Shown one piece after another: positions 26,820-40,292 of a stretch of 64,000 nt of DNA; positions within the stretch are counted from its first letter, which is position 1, and the number at the start of each line of letters is the position of its first letter. Origin of the DNA: Chromobacterium amazonense (GTDB lineage Bacteria; Pseudomonadota; Gammaproteobacteria; Burkholderiales; Chromobacteriaceae); contig NZ_MKCR01000012.1 in NCBI RefSeq assembly GCF_001855565.1, forward strand, positions 1 to 64,000. Reading direction: 5' to 3'. Below the pieces are notes generated by a model. The model did no database searches and was not told where the DNA came from. It worked only from the letters and a program-made list of their open reading frames with translations. The position numbers and the translations under genes are program-made.

Positions 26820-27728
26820 CTATTTGGGTTCGACCTTGCGCAGATGGTGGTCCGCGGCCAGCCGCGCGCCCAGCATCGCCAGCAGCGCGGAGATGCCGAT
26901 CAGGGCCGCCAGCTCCAGCGGCGTCAGGACGCGCAGTTCCACCCGTTCGCCGTACAGCATGGCGAATTCGCGGATGGCCGGATTGGCCATCGACGATAGC
27001 CAGCACGACAGGCCCCAAGCCAGCAGGGCGGCCAGCACCCCCTGCCACAGCGCATGGTACAGGAAGGGACGCCGGATGAAGCTATCCGTGGCGCCGATCA
27101 GCTTGGATACCTCGATCTCATCCTGCCGCGCCAGAATCTGCATGCGGATGGCGTTGTGCGTCACCAGCACCAGCGCCAGGCCCAGCGCCGCGGCGAGGAA
27201 GGCGGTCAGCTTCTGGCCCATCTCCACCATGCCGTACAGCCGTTTGGCCCAATGGGCGTCGAACTGAGCTGTTTCCACCATCGGCAGGCCGGACAGCTCC
27301 TTCTGCAGCATTTCCATTTCGCGGGGTTCCAGCGTCTTGGGCGTCACGACGAAGGCATCGGGCAGCGGGTTGCCTTCCAGTCCATCGGACAGGCCGGACA
27401 GACCATTGCGCTGTTCCAGATCTTGCAATGCCTTGCCCTTGCTGACAAAAGTGAAGCTTTTCACCTTGGGGTGGTGGGCCAGCGTGGTTTGCACGGCGGC
27501 GATGTCCGCCTCCTCGGCGGACAGCTCCATGAACAAGGTGATCTGCGGCGTGGCGGTCAGGCGGCCCACCCAATCCTGCACGCTGCTGACGGCCAGATAC
27601 AGCGACAAGGGCAGGGCCAGCGCCAAGGCCAGCATCAACAGCGTCAACATGCTGCCGAATGGTTGGCGCAGGATCTTGAGCAGCGCCAGTTTGGCGCTTT
27701 GCCAGTTCAGATAGAGAAAGTGTTTCAT
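26820..27728 (-). CDS. ftsX: Cell-division ABC transporter permease FtsX
   Basis: FtsX, 302 residues, is the membrane half of the FtsEX complex that regulates septal peptidoglycan hydrolases. It has an N-terminal cytoplasmic tail, a first helix (FGSMLTLLMLALALALPLSLYLAV), a roughly 100-residue periplasmic loop (TPQITLFMELSAEEADI) and three C-terminal helices. The conserved cytoplasmic segment RQDEIEVSKLIGATDSFIRRPF lies between helices 2 and 3. The ATG overlaps the ftsE stop (ATGA). It ends ftsY-ftsE-ftsX, ahead of independently controlled rpoH. Confidence 0.96.
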   Translation of the reverse strand: MKHFLYLNWQSAKLALLKILRQPFGSMLTLLMLALALALPLSLYLAVSSVQDWVGRLTATPQITLFMELSAEEADIAAVQTTLAHHPKVKSFTFVSKGKALQDLEQRNGLSGLSDGLEGNPLPDAFVVTPKTLEPREMEMLQKELSGLPMVETAQFDAHWAKRLYGMVEMGQKLTAFLAAALGLALVLVTHNAIRMQILARQDEIEVSKLIGATDSFIRRPFLYHALWQGVLAALLAWGLSCWLSSMANPAIREFAMLYGERVELRVLTPLELAALIGISALLAMLGARLAADHHLRKVEPK

Positions 27729-28378
27729 GCGGCGAACTGTCCTTCCCTCAGGCGGATGATGCGGCGGCCGTAATCTTCCATCAGGGTTTCGTCATGGGCG
27801 GAGATCAGCACCGTCACGCCCACCTGGTGGAAGGATTTGAACAACTCCATGATGTCCAGCGCGTAGGCGCGGTCCAGGTTGGCTGACGGCTCGTCCGCCA
27901 GCAGGATGCTGGGGCGGTGCACCACGGCGCGCGCGATGCACAGCCGTTGCTGTTCGCCGCCGGACAGGCGGATCGGCATCATTTTTTCCTTGTTCAGCAG
28001 GCCCACCTTGTCCAGCGCGGCGCGCACGCGCTTGGCCGCGTCGCGGCGGTCGAAGCCTATGATGTCCAGCGGCAGCATCACGTTGTCGAACACGCTGCGG
28101 TCGAACAGGATTTTATGATCCTGAAAAACCATGCCCAGATGCTGGCGCACATAAGGCAGCTGGCTGCCGCGCAGCTTGGACAGGTTCTGGCCATTGACCA
28201 GCACGCCGCCGCTGGTGGCGCGCTCGATGCCGGCGATCAGCTTGAGCAGGGTGGACTTGCCGGCGCCGGAGTGGCCGGCCAGAAACACCATTTCGCCGGT
28301 TTCTATGGTGAACGACAGGTTCTTCAGGGCTTCGTTGCCGCCTGGGTAGCGCTTGGTGACCTGGTCGAACTGTATCAT
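27725..28378 (-). CDS. ftsE: Cell-division ATP-binding protein FtsE
   Basis: FtsE, 217 residues, is the ABC ATPase partner of FtsX. It starts MIQFDQVTKRYPGG and contains Walker A AGHSGAGKSTLLK, the Q-loop VFQDHK, the signature LSGGEQQR, Walker B ILLADEPSAN and the H-loop SAHD. The ATG at 28378 gives the standard length; the frame is open 13 codons further up without a better start. The gap to ftsY is 56 nt and the overlap with ftsX is 4 nt. Found at the division septum, it couples ATP hydrolysis to amidase activation through FtsX. Confidence 0.97.
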   Translation of the reverse strand: MIQFDQVTKRYPGGNEALKNLSFTIETGEMVFLAGHSGAGKSTLLKLIAGIERATSGGVLVNGQNLSKLRGSQLPYVRQHLGMVFQDHKILFDRSVFDNVMLPLDIIGFDRRDAAKRVRAALDKVGLLNKEKMMPIRLSGGEQQRLCIARAVVHRPSILLADEPSANLDRAYALDIMELFKSFHQVGVTVLISAHDETLMEDYGRRIIRLREGQFAA

Positions 28379-28434
28379 TGAGATTTCCCGCTTGTTGGCT
28401 GAGAAAGGCGGCCGCATCGGCAGCCGCGATCATG

Positions 28435-29577
28435 TTATTCGAACAGCGCGTCGATGTAGTCGCGGCTATTGAATGGCCGCAGATCGTCAATGCTTTCGCC
28501 CACGCCGACGAAGCGCAGCGGAATCGGCCGCTGCTTGGCGATGGCGGCGATCACGCCGCCCTTGGCCGTGCCGTCCAGCTTGGTCAGGATCAGGCCGGTC
28601 AGGCCCAGCGCATCGTCGAAGGCCTTCACCTGATTGACGGTGTTCTGGCCGATATTGGCGTCCAGCACCAGCACCACCTCGTGCGGCGCGTCCGGCAGCG
28701 CCTTCTGGATCACGCGCTTCACCTTCTTGATCTCCTCCATCAGGTGCAGCTGCGTCGGCAGGCGGCCGGCGGTGTCCGCCAGAACGATGTCGATGCCGCG
28801 CGCCATGGCGGCCTGGATCGCGTCATAGCAGACGGCGGCCGAGTCGCCGCCCTGTTGCGCGATCACCGTCACGTTGTTGCGTTCGCCCCAGGCGATCAGC
28901 TGTTCGCGCGCGGCGGCGCGGAAGGTGTCGCCGGCGGCCAGCAGCACGCTCTTGCCCTGGCTCTGGTAATACTTGGCCAGTTTGCCGATGGAAGTGGTCT
29001 TGCCGGCGCCGTTGACGCCGGTCATCATGATCACGAACGGTTTCTTGCCTTCCACGTTCAGCGGCACCTGCAGCGGCCCGATCAGGTCCTGCAGCGAATC
29101 CTTCAGCGCGCCTTTCAGTTCCGATGCGTCTTTCAAACCCTTCAGCGACACGCGTTCGCGCACATCCTTCAATAGATGGACCGTGGCATCCATGCCCATG
29201 TCGGCGGTCAGCAGCACCGTTTCCAGGTCTTCGTACAGTTCCTCGTCGATCTTGCCGCCGCCGAACAGGCCGGCCAGCTGCTTGCCCAGCTTGTCGCGGG
29301 TTTTGGACAGACCGGCCTTCAGGCGTTCGGTCCAGCTCATTTTCTTCAGCGGCGCGGTTTCCTCCGCATGCTGCGGCGGGGCGCTGATTGTTGCAGCCTC
29401 GGCTGCCGGGGCGACAGTTTCGACGAGTGCGGGCGCTGCGGCGGAAGGCGCCGGCGTTTCCGCTGCGGGCTGCGGGATGGCGGGCGCTACGTCTTCGATA
29501 GCGGCCGTTGGCTGCGCCGGAGTCTCGATTTGCGGCGTTTCCACCGGCTTGGGCTTTTTCTTGAAGAAGCTGAACAT
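28435..29577 (-). CDS. ftsY: Signal recognition particle receptor FtsY
   Basis: FtsY, 380 residues, is the GTPase that docks SRP-ribosome complexes at the membrane. An N-terminal acidic and Ala/Pro-rich A domain (residues 1-80, shorter than in E. coli) begins [11 protein letters not shown]. The N domain follows ([20 protein letters not shown]), then the G domain with GVNGAGKTT, the insertion region [20 protein letters not shown] and [10 protein letters not shown]. Divergent from rsmD across 227 nt, with a TACAAT -10-like hexamer on the minus strand at 29619-29614. Confidence 0.97.
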   Translation of the reverse strand: MFSFFKKKPKPVETPQIETPAQPTAAIEDVAPAIPQPAAETPAPSAAAPALVETVAPAAEAATISAPPQHAEETAPLKKMSWTERLKAGLSKTRDKLGKQLAGLFGGGKIDEELYEDLETVLLTADMGMDATVHLLKDVRERVSLKGLKDASELKGALKDSLQDLIGPLQVPLNVEGKKPFVIMMTGVNGAGKTTSIGKLAKYYQSQGKSVLLAAGDTFRAAAREQLIAWGERNNVTVIAQQGGDSAAVCYDAIQAAMARGIDIVLADTAGRLPTQLHLMEEIKKVKRVIQKALPDAPHEVVLVLDANIGQNTVNQVKAFDDALGLTGLILTKLDGTAKGGVIAAIAKQRPIPLRFVGVGESIDDLRPFNSRDYIDALFE

Positions 29578-29804
29578 GCGTAAATGAACCAGGGAAAAGC
29601 GATAAATGACTAAATTGTATCCTCAAACGGCGTCTCGTACAGGCTTGTGCGCATGGGATCGAAGCGATTCACGCAAAACATATATAAGGAATAGCCCGGA
29701 ATTTCGTCGGGGACGCGACAGATTTGCCGGCAAAGCAGCGTGAAAGAGGCGCTAAAGTGCTGATCGGGTTAAACTCCTGCCCTTGTTTCAAAAAGACGAG
29801 AGTC

Positions 29805-30359
29805 ATGAGTCAGTCACGTAACAAGGTCCGAATCATTGGCGGCGAGTTCCGACGCCGCTTGTTGCCTTTCCCTGATGCGGCCGGACTGCGGCCGACGCCG
29901 GATCGCGTCCGCGAGACGCTGTTTAACTGGTTGGGCCAGGATTTGTATGGAAAAAACTGCCTGGATTTGTTCGCCGGCAGCGGCGCGCTGGGCTTTGAGG
30001 CCGCGTCGCGCTCGGCGCGGCGCGTGGTGATGGTGGAGAAGTCGCGGCAGGTGTGCGAATCGCTGCAGGCGAACCGGCAGTTGCTGCAGGCTGGCGCGTT
30101 GGAAGTGATGAGCGGCGACGCGCTGCTGTATTTGAAGAACTGCCGCGAGCGCTTCGATGTCATTTTCGTAGATCCGCCCTACGACTCCGATTTGTTGCAG
30201 CAGGCGCTGCCGCTCTTGGCGCAGTGCCTGTCCGAAGGCGGGGTGGCGTACGTCGAGGCCCGTCAATGGCCGGACGCGCTGCCGGAAGGGCTGGCGCTGC
30301 TCAAGCGTGACAAGGCCGGCATGGTGCAGTACGGCCTGCTGGGGCGCGTCTCGGACTAG
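29805..30359 (+). CDS. rsmD: 16S rRNA (guanine966-N2)-methyltransferase
   Basis: RsmD, 184 residues, methylates G966 of 16S rRNA. The N-terminal RNA-binding stretch VRIIGGEFRRRLLPFP, the GLRPTPDRVRETLFNWL motif, the SAM site LDLFAGSGALGFEAASR and the catalytic DPPY (FVDPPYDSD) are all present. I use the ATG at 29805 because upstream codons lack homology and this gives the family length. In many betaproteobacteria coaD follows; here only a 103-nt gap precedes the ferredoxin gene. Confidence 0.95.
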   Translation: MSQSRNKVRIIGGEFRRRLLPFPDAAGLRPTPDRVRETLFNWLGQDLYGKNCLDLFAGSGALGFEAASRSARRVVMVEKSRQVCESLQANRQLLQAGALEVMSGDALLYLKNCRERFDVIFVDPPYDSDLLQQALPLLAQCLSEGGVAYVEARQWPDALPEGLALLKRDKAGMVQYGLLGRVSD

Positions 30360-30426
30360 CGCCTTCAGTCCCGCGCCCGTCTAACGATATAACCAGCGCG
30401 CCCTTGCGACTGGCGGCGGCGGGTGA

Positions 30427-30714
<288 letters not shown>

Positions 30715-30744
30715 TTCCGGCAAGTGATTGATAAAAAAGAAGAT

Positions 30745-30770
30745 GCCCCATCCTGGGTGGGGCGTTTTTT
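30745..30770 (+). terminator. Intrinsic terminator after ferredoxin gene
   Basis: GCCCCA/TGGGGC stem with a TCCTGGG loop followed by G and six T residues. Confidence 0.85.
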
Positions 30771-30810
30771 ATTTTCAGGACGGAAACTGTAATTTTTTTC
30801 GCAAAAGGTG

Positions 30811-30839
30811 TTGACGGCCTGCAAGGCCATCTATAATAT
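30811..30839 (+). promoter_or_regulatory. Promoter of the tRNA-tuf operon
   Basis: TTGACG at 30811-30816; TATAAT at 30832-30837 (15-nt spacer) or the overlapping TAATAT at 30834-30839 (17-nt spacer). The tRNA-Tyr begins 15-17 nt later. Confidence 0.75.
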
Positions 30840-30853
30840 TCGGGTCTCTTTCA

Positions 30854-30938
30854 GGAGGGATTCCCGAGCGGTCAAAGGGATCAGACTGTAAATCTGACGG
30901 CTCTGCCTTCGAAGGTTCGAATCCTTCTCCCTCCACCA
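30854..30938 (+). tRNA. tRNA-Tyr (GTA)
   Basis: Cloverleaf of 85 nt with acceptor GGAGGGA/TCCCTCC, a long class II variable arm, anticodon GTA at 30888-30890, T loop GGTTCGAATCC and encoded CCA. First gene of the tRNA-tuf operon, equivalent to E. coli tyrU. Confidence 0.98.
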
Positions 30939-30990
30939 GATTTAGAAAAGCGCTTGGCAGTGAAGCATCGCTGTCTAGTTGTGAAGCCAG

Positions 30991-31064
30991 GCGGGTGTAG
31001 CTCAATGGTAGAGCAGAAGCCTTCCAAGCTTACGACGAGGGTTCGATTCCCTTCACCCGCTCCA
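30991..31064 (+). tRNA. tRNA-Gly (TCC)
   Basis: Cloverleaf of 74 nt with acceptor GCGGGTG/CACCCGC, D arm TAGCTCAATGGTAGAGCA, anticodon TCC at 31023-31025, T loop GGTTCGATTCC and encoded CCA. Corresponds to glyT in E. coli. Confidence 0.98.
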
Positions 31065-31088
31065 AGCGTTTGATATAGCCTGTTTAGG

Positions 31089-31163
<75 letters not shown>

Positions 31164-31203
31164 CCGTTTAAATTTAGCTTGTTTCGTATTCAGGAAATTT
31201 GCC

Positions 31204-32394
31204 ATGGCTAAGGAAAAGTTCGAGCGGACCAAACCGCACGTAAACGTCGGCACCATCGGTCACGTTGACCATGGTAAAACCACTCTGACCGCCGCTATCA
31301 CCACCATTCTGTCCAAGAAGTTCGGTGGCGAAGCTAAGGATTACTCCCAGATCGATAGCGCGCCGGAAGAGAAGGCTCGTGGTATTACCATCAATACCGC
31401 GCACGTTGAATACGAAACCGAATCGCGCCACTACGCTCACGTGGACTGCCCGGGTCACGCCGACTACGTTAAGAACATGATTACCGGTGCTGCCCAGATG
31501 GACGGCGCTATCCTGGTTTGCTCGGCCGCTGATGGTCCGATGCCGCAAACCCGCGAACACATCCTGCTGTCCCGTCAGGTTGGCGTGCCGTACATCATCG
31601 TTTACCTGAACAAGGCTGACCTGGTTGACGACGCTGAGCTGCTGGAACTGGTGGAAATGGAAGTGCGCGATCTGCTGTCTTCCTACGACTTCCCGGGCGA
31701 CGACACTCCGATCGTGATCGGTTCCGCGCGTCTGGCGCTGGAAGGCGACCAATCCGAAATGGGCGAACCGTCCATCTTCCGTCTGGCTGCTGCTCTGGAC
31801 TCCTACATCCCGACTCCGGAACGCGCCATCGACAAGCCGTTCCTGCTGCCGATCGAAGACGTGTTCTCGATCTCCGGCCGCGGCACCGTGGTGACTGGTC
31901 GCGTTGAGCGCGGCATCGTCAAGGTTGGCGAAGAGCTGGAAATCGTGGGTCTGAAGGCTACCGCCAAGACCACCTGCACCGGCGTGGAAATGTTCCGCAA
32001 GCTGCTGGACCAAGGTCAAGCCGGCGACAACGTGGGCGTGCTGCTGCGCGGCACCAAGCGTGAAGACGTCGAGCGCGGCCAGGTTCTGGCCAAGCCGGGT
32101 TCCATCACCCCGCACACCGAGTTCCAAGCTTCCGTGTACGTGCTGTCCAAGGACGAAGGTGGCCGTCACACCCCGTTCTTCGCGAACTACCGTCCGCAGT
32201 TCTACTTCCGTACGACCGACGTGACCGGCGCGATCAAGCTGGCAGAAGGCGTGGAAATGGTAATGCCGGGCGACAACGTGGAAATCTCCGTTGAGCTGAT
32301 CGCACCGATCGCCATGGAAGAAGGTCTGCGCTTCGCTATCCGCGAAGGCGGGCGTACCGTCGGCGCCGGCGTGGTTGCCAAGATTCTGAAGTAA
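31204..32394 (+). CDS. tuf: Elongation factor Tu, copy 1
   Basis: EF-Tu, 396 residues, delivers aminoacyl-tRNA to the ribosome. It has G1 GHVDHGKT, the switch I region [13 protein letters not shown]3 DCPGHADY, G4 NKAD, G5 GSAR and beta-barrel domains 2 and 3. The protein is identical to that of the second tuf at 47805, and the DNA differs only at about eleven synonymous positions, mostly in the first 100 bases and last 20 bases. Sits in the tRNA-Tyr/Gly/Thr-tuf-tRNA-Trp-secE-nusG array, so tRNA processing shapes its mRNA ends. Confidence 0.99.
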   Translation: MAKEKFERTKPHVNVGTIGHVDHGKTTLTAAITTILSKKFGGEAKDYSQIDSAPEEKARGITINTAHVEYETESRHYAHVDCPGHADYVKNMITGAAQMDGAILVCSAADGPMPQTREHILLSRQVGVPYIIVYLNKADLVDDAELLELVEMEVRDLLSSYDFPGDDTPIVIGSARLALEGDQSEMGEPSIFRLAAALDSYIPTPERAIDKPFLLPIEDVFSISGRGTVVTGRVERGIVKVGEELEIVGLKATAKTTCTGVEMFRKLLDQGQAGDNVGVLLRGTKREDVERGQVLAKPGSITPHTEFQASVYVLSKDEGGRHTPFFANYRPQFYFRTTDVTGAIKLAEGVEMVMPGDNVEISVELIAPIAMEEGLRFAIREGGRTVGAGVVAKILK

Positions 32395-32401
32395 GGTTTA
32401 T

Positions 32402-32477
32402 AGGCCAGTAGCTCAATTGGTAGAGTATCGGTCTCCAAAACCGAGGGTTGGGGGTTCGAGACCCTCCTGGCCTGCCA
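32402..32477 (+). tRNA. tRNA-Trp (CCA)
   Basis: Cloverleaf of 76 nt with acceptor AGGCCAG/CTGGCCT, anticodon CCA at 32435-32437, T loop GGTTCGAGACC and encoded CCA. Lies 7 nt after the tuf stop and 64 nt before secE. Confidence 0.98.
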
Positions 32478-32541
32478 ATTAAGACCAGCCGGCGCTCTGC
32501 GCCGGTTGGTCTTTTGTCGCATATGCGAGAGAAGATTCGAC

Positions 32542-32898
32542 ATGGAAATGCAAGATAAGATCAAGTTGTACGTAGCTGGTCTTGTGGTTGTTGCCGGCAT
32601 CGTCGGCTTTTACCTGATCCCGGAAGGGCAAGGGCTGCTGCGCGTGCTGGCTTTCATCGTATCTGTTTTGCTGGCTGCTGGCGTAGTATGGACGTCTGCT
32701 CCTGGCAAGGGGCTGGTGGTCTATGCCAACGAGTCGATTGTCGAGGCTCGTAAGGTGGTATGGCCGACGCGCAAGGAGGCGACCCAGGTGACGCTGATGG
32801 TGTTTGTATTCGTCGCGGTGCTGGCGCTCTTCATGTGGCTGGTGGATTCCAGCCTGTCCTGGCTGTTTTACGATGTGATTCTCGGTCGAGGTAGATAA
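32542..32898 (+). CDS. secE: Preprotein translocase subunit SecE
   Basis: SecE, 118 residues, is the essential clamp of the SecYEG channel. It has three predicted membrane helices ([52 protein letters not shown]) as in E. coli, and the conserved amphipathic motif [15 protein letters not shown] before the last helix. I chose the ATG at 32542 to give the expected short N-terminus. Its stop overlaps the nusG start by one base (TAATG). Confidence 0.97.
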   Translation: MEMQDKIKLYVAGLVVVAGIVGFYLIPEGQGLLRVLAFIVSVLLAAGVVWTSAPGKGLVVYANESIVEARKVVWPTRKEATQVTLMVFVFVAVLALFMWLVDSSLSWLFYDVILGRGR

Positions 32899-33431
32899 TG
32901 GCAAAGCGCTGGTATGTGGTACACGCTTATTCGGGTTTTGAGAAGAGCGTGCAAAAGGCGCTGCGTGAACGTATCGAGCGTTCCGACATCGCAGACCAAT
33001 TTGGTCAGATTCTGGTGCCGGTGGAAGAGGTTGTGGACGTCAAGAACGGCCGCAAGTCCATCACCGAGCGCAAGTTCTTCCCGGGCTATGTGCTGGTGGA
33101 AATGGAAATGACCGACGATACCTGGCACTTGGTGAAGAGTACGCCCAAGGTGACCGGTTTTGTCGGCGGCACGGCCAACCGCCCGGCCCCGATTTCCAAG
33201 AAGGAAGTCGAAGCCATCATGCAGCAGATGCAAGAGGGCGTGGAAAAGCCGAAGCCGAAAGTCTTGTTCGAAGTCGGTGAGCGCGTGCGCGTCATCGATG
33301 GCCCGTTCAATGACTTCAATGGCTCGGTGGATGAAGTCAATTACGAGCGCAACAAGTTGCGCGTGTCGGTGCAGATCTTCGGTCGCGACACGCCGGTTGA
33401 GCTGGAATTCGGCCAGGTCGAAAAGCTGTAA
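32898..33431 (+). CDS. nusG: Transcription elongation/termination factor NusG
   Basis: NusG, 177 residues. An NGN domain ([18 protein letters not shown] ... [12 protein letters not shown]) binds RNA polymerase, and a C-terminal KOW domain ([23 protein letters not shown]) contacts Rho or ribosomal S10. Translationally coupled to secE through the TAATG overlap. A promoter follows in the gap before rplK. Confidence 0.98.
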   Translation: MAKRWYVVHAYSGFEKSVQKALRERIERSDIADQFGQILVPVEEVVDVKNGRKSITERKFFPGYVLVEMEMTDDTWHLVKSTPKVTGFVGGTANRPAPISKKEVEAIMQQMQEGVEKPKPKVLFEVGERVRVIDGPFNDFNGSVDEVNYERNKLRVSVQIFGRDTPVELEFGQVEKL

Positions 33432-33439
33432 TATTTCGC

Positions 33440-33468
33440 TTGGCAAGACTTTTGAAAGCGTGTAACAT
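33440..33468 (+). promoter_or_regulatory. Sigma-70 promoter for rplKA
   Basis: TTGGCA (33440-33445), 17-nt spacer, TAACAT (33463-33468), 63 nt before the rplK start. Equivalent to the L11 operon promoter of E. coli, downstream of nusG. Confidence 0.72.
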
Positions 33469-33531
33469 GTTGCGCTTTCGTCCGGGGAGCGAAGTTCTCT
33501 TTGCGCTATACCCATTTTAGGAGCTTTAATC

Positions 33532-33963
33532 GTGGCAAAGAAAATTGTCGGCTATATCAAGCTGCAAGTGCCCGCTGGCAAGGCCAACCCGTCGCCTCCG
33601 ATCGGTCCGGCACTGGGTCAGCGCGGTCTGAACATCATGGAATTCTGCAAGGCTTTCAATGCTCAAACCCAGGGCATGGAGCCGGGCATGCCGATTCCGG
33701 TTGTGATCACCGCTTACGCAGACAAGTCCTTCACCTTCACCATGAAGACGCCGCCGGCGACCTTCCTGCTGAAGAAGGCTGCTGGGATCAAGTCCGGCTC
33801 CTCCAAGGCGCATGCTGACAAGGTTGGTAAAGTGACCCGCGCTCAGCTGGAAGAAATCGCCAAGACCAAGCAGGCGGATCTGACCGCTGCTGATCTGGAT
33901 GCCGCTGTTCGCACCATCGCCGGCTCCGCCCGTTCGATGGGTCTGGAAGTGGAGGGCGTATAA
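33532..33963 (+). CDS. rplK: 50S ribosomal protein L11
   Basis: L11, 143 residues, with the proline-rich N-terminal domain ([24 protein letters not shown]) that contacts translation factors and the C-terminal 23S rRNA-binding domain ([20 protein letters not shown]). Part of the GTPase-associated centre and needed for the RelA stringent response. Starts with GTG at 33532, preceded by TAGGAG. rplA begins 1 nt after its stop. Confidence 0.98.
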   Translation: MAKKIVGYIKLQVPAGKANPSPPIGPALGQRGLNIMEFCKAFNAQTQGMEPGMPIPVVITAYADKSFTFTMKTPPATFLLKKAAGIKSGSSKAHADKVGKVTRAQLEEIAKTKQADLTAADLDAAVRTIAGSARSMGLEVEGV

Positions 33964-33964
33964 C

Positions 33965-34660
33965 ATGGCTAAGATCTCCAAGCGCATGCAGGCGCTGAAG
34001 GCTACCGTTGATCGCAACAAGCTGTACGCTGTTGACGAGGCTATCGCCCTGGTTAAGGCTGCTGCCACCGCCAAGTTCGACGAGTCGATCGACATCTCCG
34101 TGAACCTGGGCGTGGATCCGCGTAAATCCGACCAAGTGGTCCGTGGTTCCGTGGTTCTGCCGCGCGGCACTGGCAAGTCGGTACGCGTTGCCGTATTTGC
34201 TCAAGGCGCCAACGCCGAAGCCGCCAAGGCTGCCGGCGCTGAAGTGGTCGGTTTTGAAGACCTGGCCGAGCAAGTGAAGGCTGGCAACCTGGACTTCGAC
34301 GTGGTGATCGCTTCTCCGGACGCGATGCGTGTTGTGGGTCAGCTGGGCCAGATCCTGGGTCCGCGTGGCCTGATGCCGAACCCGAAGGTTGGCACGGTTA
34401 CCCCGAACGTCGCCGAGGCTGTGAAGAACGCCAAGGCCGGTCAGGTTCAGTACCGTACCGACAAGGCTGGTATCATTCACGCCACCATCGGCCGCGCTTC
34501 CTTCGAAGCCGAAGCCCTGCGTGAAAACTTCTCCGCTCTGGTTGATGCCCTGGTGAAAGCCAAGCCGGCAGCTTCCAAGGGCGTGTATCTGAAAAAGATC
34601 GCCGTTTCCAGCACCATGGGCATCGGCGCTCGCGTAGATACCGCTACCGTCAGCGCCTAA
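33965..34660 (+). CDS. rplA: 50S ribosomal protein L1
   Basis: L1, 231 residues, forms the mobile L1 stalk and in E. coli represses the L11 operon by binding its mRNA leader. It contains the conserved [21 protein letters not shown] and [15 protein letters not shown] segments. ATG 33965 gives the standard MAKISKRMQ start. After it come a 342-nt gap with the L10 leader and a tRNA-Thr, instead of the direct junction to rplJ seen in E. coli. Confidence 0.98.
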   Translation: MAKISKRMQALKATVDRNKLYAVDEAIALVKAAATAKFDESIDISVNLGVDPRKSDQVVRGSVVLPRGTGKSVRVAVFAQGANAEAAKAAGAEVVGFEDLAEQVKAGNLDFDVVIASPDAMRVVGQLGQILGPRGLMPNPKVGTVTPNVAEAVKNAKAGQVQYRTDKAGIIHATIGRASFEAEALRENFSALVDALVKAKPAASKGVYLKKIAVSSTMGIGARVDTATVSA

Positions 34661-34740
34661 TCGCGTTGCCGGAGCATGATCGGGCGGCGAAAGCCGCCTG
34701 GTTAAAGGCTTTGGGCTGGCAGGCTTGTCTGCCAGATTGT

Positions 34741-34824
34741 CAAAGACCGTAGGTGCCGCAAGGCTTAATAGCAGATTGGCCGGTACGGAAATCCGCATCC
34801 TACGCAGATGGTGTACCCGAAACA
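34741..34824 (+). promoter_or_regulatory. Ribosomal L10 leader (L10-L12 autoregulatory element)
   Basis: AGACCGTAGGTG near the 5' side and CCTACGCAGATGGTG with TACCCGAAAC at the 3' side pair as CGTAGG/CCTACG and match the L10 leader pattern found before rplJ in many bacteria. L10 bound to L12 would normally repress rplJ translation here. Unusually, 17 nt later a tRNA-Thr separates it from rplJ. Confidence 0.75.
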
Positions 34825-34841
34825 GGCTTCTTAAGTTCAAG

Positions 34842-34916
<75 letters not shown>

Positions 34917-35002
34917 GTTCTTTTTGATGTCTCCTGATACAGGTCGCCGCTGCAAAGCGAGGCGAAAATCCTTTCGTCTCATTTCAGTCTAGGAGGTAGA
35001 CC

Positions 35003-35497
35003 TTGAGTCTCAATATCGAAGATAAAAAGGCGGTAGTCGCTGAAGTATCTGCCCAGCTGGCAGAAGCTCAGACCCTCGTTATCGCTGAATATCGGGGCAT
35101 CGAGGTTAGCAGCATGACCAAACTCCGCGCTCAGGCGCGCGAGAACGGCGTTTACCTGCGCGTTCTGAAGAACACGCTGGTGCGTCGCGCTGTGGAAGGC
35201 ACTCCGTTTGCCGGCTTGGCTGACCAAATGGTCGGTCCGCTGGTTTACGCCGTTTCCGCCGACCCGGTTGCTGCTGCCAAGGTGCTGCATCAATTTGCCA
35301 AGGCTGACGACAAGATCATCGTCAAGGCCGGTTCCTACGATGGCAAGGTGCTGAACGCTGCTCAGGTTGCTGAGCTGGCGTCCATCCCGAGCCGCGAAGA
35401 ACTGCTGTCCAAGCTTCTCTACGTTATGCAGGCTCCGGTCGCTGGCTTCGCCCGCGCGCTGGCTGCATTGGCCGAGAAGCAAGCCGAAGCCGCTTAA
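35003..35497 (+). CDS. rplJ: 50S ribosomal protein L10
   Basis: L10, 164 residues, is the base of the L7/L12 stalk. N-terminal [19 protein letters not shown] and [14 protein letters not shown] are typical, and the C-terminal helix binds L7/L12 dimers. It starts with a rare TTG at 35003, set by AGGAGG 6 nt upstream. The weak start codon may help autoregulation. A hairpin TCGCC-GCT/AGC-GGCGA lies between the tRNA-Thr and the ribosome site. Confidence 0.96.
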   Translation: MSLNIEDKKAVVAEVSAQLAEAQTLVIAEYRGIEVSSMTKLRAQARENGVYLRVLKNTLVRRAVEGTPFAGLADQMVGPLVYAVSADPVAAAKVLHQFAKADDKIIVKAGSYDGKVLNAAQVAELASIPSREELLSKLLYVMQAPVAGFARALAALAEKQAEAA

Positions 35498-35533
35498 CTT
35501 ATTTGATTCTTATAGAATTCAGGAGATTTTCAC

Positions 35534-35905
35534 ATGGCAATCACCAAAGAAGACATCCTCGAGGCCGTTGCTGGTCTGACCGTGATGGAACTGAACGACC
35601 TGGTTAAGGCGTTCGAAGAGAAGTTCGGCGTTTCCGCCGCTGCCGTAGCCGTTGCCGGCCCGGCCGCTGGTGGCGCTGCTGCTGCTGAAGAGAAGACCGA
35701 GTTTGACGTTATCCTGTCCGCCGCTGGCGACAACAAGGTTGGCGTGATCAAGGTTGTCCGTGCAATCACCGGTCTGGGCCTGAAAGAAGCCAAGGACCTG
35801 GTTGACGGCGCTCCGAAGTCCGTGAAGGAAGGCGTTGCCAAGGCTGAAGCCGAAGACATCGTTAAGCAACTGACCGAAGCCGGTGCCAAGGCTGAAATCA
35901 AATAA
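35534..35905 (+). CDS. rplL: 50S ribosomal protein L7/L12
   Basis: L7/L12, 123 residues, is the multi-copy stalk protein that recruits GTPase factors. It has an N-terminal dimerisation helix ([32 protein letters not shown]), an Ala/Gly-rich hinge ([13 protein letters not shown]) and the C-terminal domain with [27 protein letters not shown] precedes the ATG. It is followed by an attenuator-like hairpin before rpoB. Confidence 0.98.
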   Translation: MAITKEDILEAVAGLTVMELNDLVKAFEEKFGVSAAAVAVAGPAAGGAAAAEEKTEFDVILSAAGDNKVGVIKVVRAITGLGLKEAKDLVDGAPKSVKEGVAKAEAEDIVKQLTEAGAKAEIK

Positions 35906-35928
35906 TCTTCTTTGAAAAAAGAAGGTGA

Positions 35929-35952
35929 GGCTGGCGGAGAAATCCGCCAGCC
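35929..35952 (+). terminator. rplL-rpoB attenuator hairpin
   Basis: A 10-bp perfect stem GGCTGGCGGA/TCCGCCAGCC with a GAAA loop followed by only TTATT. This corresponds to the partial terminator that lowers rpoBC expression relative to rplJL in E. coli. Confidence 0.7.
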
Positions 35953-36059
35953 TTATTGCGCTTGTAGTTGGCGGAAACGAAGAAGGTAAAAGCCAGCAAT
36001 ATACTTGGCGTGGCTGCTGACTTTTGGTTTCTTGCGCCACCCACCTCGATGGAGACTCT

Positions 36060-40235
<4,176 letters not shown>

Positions 40236-40292
40236 TTGGGTCCATGGGCGCGGCAAGATTGACGCCGCGCCTGTCCCCTGACTGGAGACGCA